From JABCPE02 sp963521545 (GTDB taxonomy: Bacteria > Bacteroidota > Bacteroidia > Flavobacteriales > Weeksellaceae): a DNA stretch of 9,409 nt. The DNA lies in NCBI GenBank assembly GCA_963521545.1, contig CAUQVP010000072.1:1-9409 (forward strand), in the 5' to 3' direction. The notes under the pieces are model-generated. The model had not been told where the DNA came from. It worked only from the letters and a program-made list of their open reading frames with translations, and made no database searches. Made by a program: the position numbers and the translations under genes. Positions 5,234 through 9,409 of this stretch are shown here, in pieces (position 1 is the stretch's first letter; each line of letters starts with the position of its first letter).

Positions 5234-6551
5234 TCGTTTCTTCTATGTCCTGTGGTTCATATTTCAGCTCTACCATCTCCACACTTTTATTCTGCATTTT
5301 CAAGATTTTGAAAGCATAATTACACAACTTAAATTCCTGATTTTCTTCTGGAATATCTGACAACTGATACATAATATATCCCGCCAAAGTATTATATTCA
5401 GGATCTTCTGGTAGCGGGACAGGGAGATATTCATTTATCTCATCCAAAGGCTGAGTTGCGTGTATCCAGAATGTATTTTCTGCTACCTCATCTACTAATT
5501 TTTGTTCATCATCTTCCTCGTCTTGGATTTCACCTACCAACTCTTCCAAAATATCTTCTAATGTTACAATTCCTTCCGTTCCTCCGAATTCATCAATCAC
5601 AATCGCAATATGCTGTTTCTTCTGCTGAAAAACATTCATCAAATCAGATATTTTCTTACTTCCCACCACGAAAAACGCCTCACGCAAAAATTTTCTTAAA
5701 TCTACATCTTTGTTTTTGATGTACTCACGCATGATTTCTTTTGTGTAGAAAATCCCTATGATATTGTCTATGGAGTTCTCATACACAGGTATTCTGGAAT
5801 ATCCGCAATCTATTATTTTACTTAAAATCACATCATTATCCTCGCTGATATCAATAGTAATGATATTCTGTCTCGGCACCATTACCTGCTTAGCGGTATG
5901 GTCAGTAAAATCAAAAGCATTTTTGATGATTTCATAGTTTTCCTCCTCTATCTCTCCTCCTGCGGCACTCTGTTTTACCAACAGCTGAAGCTCCTCTGTG
6001 GAGTGTATCTCATGACCAGCCACAGGGTGAATATTGATAAGTCTTAGGAATGCGTTAGAAATTGCATTCATCAACCAAATGAAGGGCTTGAATATGTTGT
6101 AAAATAACAACAAAGGCCACGCAACAAATAAAGTCGTCGCCTCTGATTTTCTAATCGCTATTGACTTCGGTACCAGCTCTCCGAAGACTATGTGCATCAT
6201 GGTTACAACAAGGAAACTTCCCGCCAAAGCCATCGTAGAAAGAGTTTCTGGCGCAATATCAATATTCAGTTTAGAAAATGCTCCTTCTAAAATATGATGC
6301 ATCGTACTTTCTCCTATGAAACCGAGCGCCAGACTGGCTAGCGTGATTCCCAGCTGTGTAGCAGAAAGATAAGCGTCTAAGTTTTTGATGATTTTTTCGG
6401 CCTGTTTTGCGGAGGCATTTCCTCCTTCTGCCTTGATTTGAATTTGAGAGTGGCGCACTTTAACTATTGAAAACTCTGCTGCCACGAAAAATCCATTAAG
6501 TATTACAAAAAATAATGCTAATAAAAGTTTTAATAAACTATCGGGGTCCAT
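5211..6551 (-). CDS. CNNM/CBS/CorC-domain membrane protein (hemolysin-C/CorC family), 446 aa
   Basis: Domains in order: an N-terminal CNNM (DUF21) membrane domain at about 1-175, with helices near 5-29, 62-82, 103-127 and 138-164; a CBS pair at about 218-340; and a C-terminal CorC/HlyC (transporter-associated) domain at about 355-430. Signature stretches are FFVAAEFSIVKVRHSQI (21-37), SATQLGITLASLALGFIGE (63-81) and GELVPKS (124-130). The CBS pair shows VMVPRQNIITID, GYSRIPVYENSIDNIIG and IDEFGGTEGIVTLEDILEEL (319-338). The family is linked to magnesium or other divalent cation efflux or homeostasis; CorC homologues bind ATP in the CBS pair. The paralogue GldE of gliding bacteria has the same architecture, but no gliding genes lie nearby to support that name. 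The ATG at 6551 directly precedes the first helix, and a promoter lies just upstream. The acidic tail (EETNEETEKI) overlaps the clpS start. Confidence 0.92.
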   Translation of the reverse strand: MDPDSLLKLLLALFFVILNGFFVAAEFSIVKVRHSQIQIKAEGGNASAKQAEKIIKNLDAYLSATQLGITLASLALGFIGESTMHHILEGAFSKLNIDIAPETLSTMALAGSFLVVTMMHIVFGELVPKSIAIRKSEATTLFVAWPLLLFYNIFKPFIWLMNAISNAFLRLINIHPVAGHEIHSTEELQLLVKQSAAGGEIEEENYEIIKNAFDFTDHTAKQVMVPRQNIITIDISEDNDVILSKIIDCGYSRIPVYENSIDNIIGIFYTKEIMREYIKNKDVDLRKFLREAFFVVGSKKISDLMNVFQQKKQHIAIVIDEFGGTEGIVTLEDILEELVGEIQDEEDDEQKLVDEVAENTFWIHATQPLDEINEYLPVPLPEDPEYNTLAGYIMYQLSDIPEENQEFKLCNYAFKILKMQNKSVEMVELKYEPQDIEETNEETEKI

Positions 6552-6582
6552 TTAATTTAAATTGTTAAACAAAAATAGTATG

Positions 6583-6615
6583 CAAATATAACTAATAAAT
6601 ATTTATCCGACCAAA
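6583..6615 (-). promoter_or_regulatory. promoter of the CorC-family/clpS transcript
   Basis: On the minus strand TTTG (6615-6612), a 21-base spacer and TATATTTG (6590-6583) fit the Bacteroidota consensus. The transcription start would be about 6576, giving a leader of about 25 bases before the ATG at 6551. A second -7-like TATTTTTG (6577-6570) lies downstream without a matching -33. Confidence 0.55.
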
Positions 6616-6655
6616 CTTATTGATTTAGGTTAAGGTATTTTGACAAAATATGCCT

Positions 6656-6663
6656 TATATTTG
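6656..6663 (+). promoter_or_regulatory. -7 element of the OsmC-family gene promoter
   Basis: TATATTTG at 6656-6663 is a perfect TAnnTTTG and sits 18 bases before the ATG at 6682. No TTTG lies at the expected 19-21 bases upstream; the nearest, at 6639-6642, is only 13 bases away. The -33 element is therefore degenerate, which may mean weak or activator-dependent expression. Confidence 0.45.
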
Positions 6664-6681
6664 CTGTCTTAATCTTAATTT

Positions 6682-7080
6682 ATGAAAGCAGAAGTAATTA
6701 CAAAAATTGGTGCAGAGAAATATCTAATGAACATCTCTGCTGGTAAAAACAGCATTATCGGTGATGAACCCGCTGCTAAAGGCGGACAGGAAAAAGGATT
6801 TAATCCACTAGAACTTTTGGCTTCGGCTCTTTCATCTTGCACCACTGCAACTATCAAAATGTTTGCAGACCGTAAAGAATGGGAGGTAGAGGAAGTTTCT
6901 GTAAAAGTTCTTTTCGATAACGAAACTAAAGAAGGCGTTTCTCAATTCAAAAAAATCATAGAAATAAAAGGAAATCTTACTGAGGAGCAGCGCAATATCC
7001 TGCACAAAACAGCTCACGCCTGCCCTATTCAGAAAATTCTCACTGGCGAAATTGCCATAGAATCTGAACTACTTCCTTAA
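6682..7080 (+). CDS. OsmC/Ohr-family peroxiredoxin-like protein, 132 aa
   Basis: The OsmC family are cytoplasmic homodimers; characterised members reduce organic hydroperoxides with two cysteines. Here the peroxidatic cysteine is Cys53 in NPLELLASALSSC (41-53) and the second is Cys114 in AHACPI (111-116). Glu44 of the PLELL segment lies just before the catalytic helix, as in the family. The N-terminal strands carry GDEPAAKGGQEKGFNP (27-42), the loop that precedes the central helix in generic OsmC proteins. The length of 132 residues fits the short OsmC/YhfA-type branch better than classical Ohr, so peroxidase activity is inferred rather than certain. The start at ATG 6682 is well placed after the -7 element. 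It is a single-gene transcript closed by a strong hairpin at 7099-7138. Confidence 0.92.
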   Translation: MKAEVITKIGAEKYLMNISAGKNSIIGDEPAAKGGQEKGFNPLELLASALSSCTTATIKMFADRKEWEVEEVSVKVLFDNETKEGVSQFKKIIEIKGNLTEEQRNILHKTAHACPIQKILTGEIAIESELLP

Positions 7081-7098
7081 AAAATCTCAATCAGAAAC

Positions 7099-7138
7099 AA
7101 AAAAATCAGAAATCTTCAAAAGGATTTCTGATTTTTTT
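7099..7138. terminator. bidirectional intrinsic terminator between the OsmC-family gene and sucB
   Basis: A perfect 16-bp stem pairs 7099-7114 with 7123-7138 around an 8-base loop, TTCAAAAG. The core ATCAGAAATC/GATTTCTGAT is flanked by A- and T-runs, giving a U-tract on both strands. It lies 18 bases after the OsmC-family stop and 9 bases after the sucB stop, so it serves both convergent genes. Confidence 0.93.
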
Positions 7139-7147
7139 AATAAATAT

Positions 7148-8353
7148 TTATAACTCAAGAGCTTTTTTCTCGTTGTTTTCCATAAGCAGCTCCACTGGAT
7201 TTTCTATGGCTTCTTTCACTGCCACCAAGAACCCTACAGACTCACGGCCATCAATTATTCTATGGTCATAAGAAAGCGCCAGATACATCATCGGACGGAT
7301 TTCTACCTGCCCATTGACAGCCACAGGGCGTTCTAAAATATTGTGCATCCCTAAAATCGCACTTTGTGGCGGATTGATAATCGGAGTAGAAAGCATAGAA
7401 CCGAAAGTCCCACCATTAGTAATGGTAAAAGTTCCGCCTGTCATCTCATCTACAGAAATATTTCCATCGCGAACTTTCGTAGCTAAATCTTTAATTTTCA
7501 ACTCAATACCTTTAAAAGACAAAGTCTCTGCATCTCTGATAATCGGCACCATAAGTCCCTTTGGCCCAGAAACCGCCACAGAAATATCACAAAAATCATA
7601 ATTGATTTTTTGGTCGCCATCTATCGCCGCATTCACATCTGGATAAAGTTTCAAAGCTCTGGTAACCGCCTTTGTAAAGAAAGACATAAAACCAAGCCCT
7701 ACGCCATGTTTCTGTATAAATTCTTCTTTATAAAGTTTTCTCAACCTGAAAATTTCGCTCATATCCACCTCGTTGAAAGTAGTAAGCATAGCGGTTTCGT
7801 TCTTCACAGAAACCAATCTGGCAGCCAGTTTTCTCCTCAAAACAGAAAGTTTCATAACGGTCTTTTTGCGGTTTCCTTGTGTTCTGCCCATTGCTGCAAC
7901 GGCTTTTATCGCATCTTCTTTGGTGATTTTTCCGCCCACTCCTGTTCCTGTAACTTTATCAGAATCAATGCTGTTCTCCTTCAAAATCACTTTTGCTAAT
8001 GGAGAAGATGGATGTGACTCTTCTTTTTTAGGTTCTTGTGTAGGAGCAGCCACTGTTTGTGCTTCCACTTTCATTTCCGAAACTGGTTTTTCTGTTTTCA
8101 CGGCTGACCCTTTTGCGGACATATCTATAAGGCAGACTACCTGTCCCACTTTTACTACATCTCCTTCCTCAGCTTTTAGAGTAATTACTCCTGACTGCTC
8201 GGCTGGGAGTTCTAGTGTCGCCTTATCAGAATCTACCTCTGCTATCGGCTGGTCTTTTTCTACAAAATCACCATCTTTTACTAACCAAGATGAGATTTCT
8301 ACTTCTGTGATGGATTCGCCTGGTGAAGGCACTTTCATTTCTAATATAGACAT
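7148..8353 (-). CDS. sucB: 2-oxoglutarate dehydrogenase E2, dihydrolipoyllysine-residue succinyltransferase, 401 aa
   Basis: This is the E2 core of the 2-oxoglutarate dehydrogenase complex in the TCA cycle; it transfers the succinyl group from lipoyl-lysine to CoA. Domains: a lipoyl domain at about 2-77 with the lipoylated Lys44 in VDSDKATLELP; a flexible linker at about 80-114 rich in Lys, Glu, Ala and Pro; a peripheral-subunit-binding domain at about 115-152 (SPLAKVILKENSIDS, then GTGVGGKITKEDAIKAV); and the catalytic domain at about 165-400. The active-site motif is SYDHRIIDGR (361-370) with His364 and Asp368. The N-terminus MSILEMKVPSPGESITEVEI is typical of SucB rather than of the acetyl- or branched-chain E2. 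One lipoyl domain and about 400 residues match the family. It starts 39 bp after the sucA stop on the same strand, the standard sucAB order, and ends at a strong terminator. Confidence 0.97.
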   Translation of the reverse strand: MSILEMKVPSPGESITEVEISSWLVKDGDFVEKDQPIAEVDSDKATLELPAEQSGVITLKAEEGDVVKVGQVVCLIDMSAKGSAVKTEKPVSEMKVEAQTVAAPTQEPKKEESHPSSPLAKVILKENSIDSDKVTGTGVGGKITKEDAIKAVAAMGRTQGNRKKTVMKLSVLRRKLAARLVSVKNETAMLTTFNEVDMSEIFRLRKLYKEEFIQKHGVGLGFMSFFTKAVTRALKLYPDVNAAIDGDQKINYDFCDISVAVSGPKGLMVPIIRDAETLSFKGIELKIKDLATKVRDGNISVDEMTGGTFTITNGGTFGSMLSTPIINPPQSAILGMHNILERPVAVNGQVEIRPMMYLALSYDHRIIDGRESVGFLVAVKEAIENPVELLMENNEKKALEL

Positions 8354-8392
8354 AGCTCTAAGTCTTTATTTTATGTTAATAAACTCTATTGT

Positions 8393-9409
8393 TTATCCTA
8401 TTAAATTTTCTAAATCAAACACTCGCTGGATTACCTGTTTTTGGTTTTTATCAAAACCTTTGTGCGTTCCTGGAGCAGGCGTACCGCTGGACACTGGAGC
8501 GATTACCTGAATATCTGTATTTCTCAAGTTTCTCAAGATATACGCCCAAGCCCCCATGTTTTCAGGTTCTTCCTGCACCCATACTATTTCTTTATTATGG
8601 GCATATCTGTTCATTATCCCTGCAAGAGTTTGCCTATCCAAAGGATACAGCTGTTCCAATCTTACCAACGCCACTCTTTCCTCGTTTAGTTCTTCTCTTT
8701 TTGCTAAAAGTTCATAGTAGATTTTACCGCTACAAAGGGCTATTCTCTCCACTTTTTCAGCATTTATCAAAGTATCATCTATCAGAGTTTGGAACTCTCC
8801 ATTTGCCATTTCTTCAATTCCAGAAACTACTTTTGGATGTCTCAACAAGGATTTTGGAGTCATTACTACCAATGGCTTTCTGAACGGCAGTTTCATTTGT
8901 CTTCTAAGCAAATGGAAGTAATTGGCTGGTGTAGTACAGTTTGCCACAAAAATATTTTCATTAGCACAAAGTGTAAGGAATCTTTCCAATCTCGCGGAAG
9001 AATGCTCTGCGCCCTGTCCCTCCATTCCGTGAGGAAGCAGCATCACAAGCCCGTTTTGGATTTTCCATTTTTCCTCTGCTGCTACCAAATATTGGTCTAT
9101 GATAATCTGCGCCCCATTGGCAAAATCCCCGAACTGCGCCTCCCAAATCGTAAGGGTTTTCGGAGAAGCAAGGGCATAGCCATAGTCAAAACCAAGAACA
9201 CCATATTCAGAAAGATGGGAATTATAGATATCAAATCTGCTGTCAGAAACATTCTTTAAATAAATATATTCTTCCTCCGTGTCTTCCGTTTTCAAAACAG
9301 CGTGACGGTGAGAAAAAGTTCCACGCTCCACATCTTCACCCGAAATACGAACATTATAGCCCTCTTTCAGCAGGGAAGCATACGCCAACAATTCCCCTAA
9401 AGCCCAGTC
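8393..9409 (-). CDS. sucA: 2-oxoglutarate dehydrogenase E1 (sucA), C-terminal part, cut by the window edge
   Basis: This thiamine-diphosphate enzyme decarboxylates 2-oxoglutarate and succinylates the E2 lipoyl group. The frame is open to the right edge and begins DWALGELLAY, so its true start is outside the window; the 338 codons seen are about the last third of a protein usually a little over 900 residues. The transketolase-like pyrimidine-binding domain shows SGEDVERGTFSHRHAV, GFDYGYALASPKTLTIWEAQ, FGDFANGAQIIIDQ and LLPHGMEGQGAEHSSARLE. The C-terminal OdhA-type domain shows NCTTPANYFHLLRRQ, PKSLLRHP, LEQLYPLDRQ and WVQEEPENMGAW, followed by the end NLIG and TAA. These motifs are specific to the 2-oxoglutarate E1 rather than pyruvate dehydrogenase. 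An apparent TTG start at 9391 is only an internal leucine codon. It is cotranscribed with sucB, and its promoter lies off the window. Confidence 0.97.
   Translation of the reverse strand, partial: DWALGELLAYASLLKEGYNVRISGEDVERGTFSHRHAVLKTEDTEEEYIYLKNVSDSRFDIYNSHLSEYGVLGFDYGYALASPKTLTIWEAQFGDFANGAQIIIDQYLVAAEEKWKIQNGLVMLLPHGMEGQGAEHSSARLERFLTLCANENIFVANCTTPANYFHLLRRQMKLPFRKPLVVMTPKSLLRHPKVVSGIEEMANGEFQTLIDDTLINAEKVERIALCSGKIYYELLAKREELNEERVALVRLEQLYPLDRQTLAGIMNRYAHNKEIVWVQEEPENMGAWAYILRNLRNTDIQVIAPVSSGTPAPGTHKGFDKNQKQVIQRVFDLENLIG

Noticed and set aside
5211..6551. Naming the CNNM/CBS/CorC protein GldE
   Set aside because: The architecture fits, but no gliding genes such as gldD are nearby and nothing separates it from general CorC-family paralogues.
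7773..8510. Open plus-strand frame of 245 codons opposite sucB
   Set aside because: It lies antisense to an unmistakable sucB gene, has no family motifs and is Ser/Phe/Thr-rich, as expected from the complement of that gene.
8789..9259. Open plus-strand frame of 156 codons opposite sucA
   Set aside because: It is antisense to conserved E1 motifs and shows no protein character of its own.
9389..9391. TTG as the start of the sucA reading frame
   Set aside because: The six codons to its right (DWALGE) continue the conserved E1 sequence, so the gene runs off the window and TTG is an internal leucine.

Overview
The window looks like chromosome from a member of the Bacteroidota, most likely order Flavobacteriales (Weeksellaceae/Chryseobacterium-Riemerella type). 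The DNA is AT-rich and start codons have no Shine-Dalgarno sequence. Promoters fit the Bacteroidota form TTTG-N19-21-TAnnTTTG, and the proteins read like flavobacterial housekeeping genes. The family placement is an inference; no marker gene (for example 16S) lies inside the window.

Layout. Positions 1-286 hold no protein gene but carry a very good minus-strand promoter (48-78) with phased A/T tracts behind it. It fires off the left edge, probably into an rRNA or other stable-RNA operon. Positions 287-1513 are a small, visibly AT-richer patch of unrecognised minus-strand genes: a decayed coding remnant (287-589), a short exported protein (590-1063) and a single-pass membrane-anchored protein (1100-1513). 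Positions 1573-4315 are a tight minus-strand cluster transcribed in the order lipid A-type acyltransferase, family 2 glycosyltransferase, YpfJ-type zinc metallopeptidase. The first two suggest cell-envelope glycolipid or polysaccharide assembly.

Divergent from that cluster is a secreted thioredoxin-fold protein (4390-4896, plus strand). It meets clpS (4925-5233, minus) tail to tail at a hairpin that touches both stop codons. clpS overlaps the 3' end of a CNNM/CBS/CorC-type membrane protein gene (5211-6551). Next, divergent, comes an OsmC-family protein (6682-7080, plus), which ends at a second bidirectional hairpin against the odhB/sucB and odhA/sucA genes (7148-8353 and 8393 to the right edge, minus). 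These encode E2 and the C-terminal part of E1 of 2-oxoglutarate dehydrogenase, in the usual order sucA then sucB.

Most of the window is ordinary core genome. I found no convincing undescribed system. The parts that deserve a second look are the left end (stable-RNA promoter, decayed remnant, orphan genes) and the very compact terminator and overlap arrangements around clpS.
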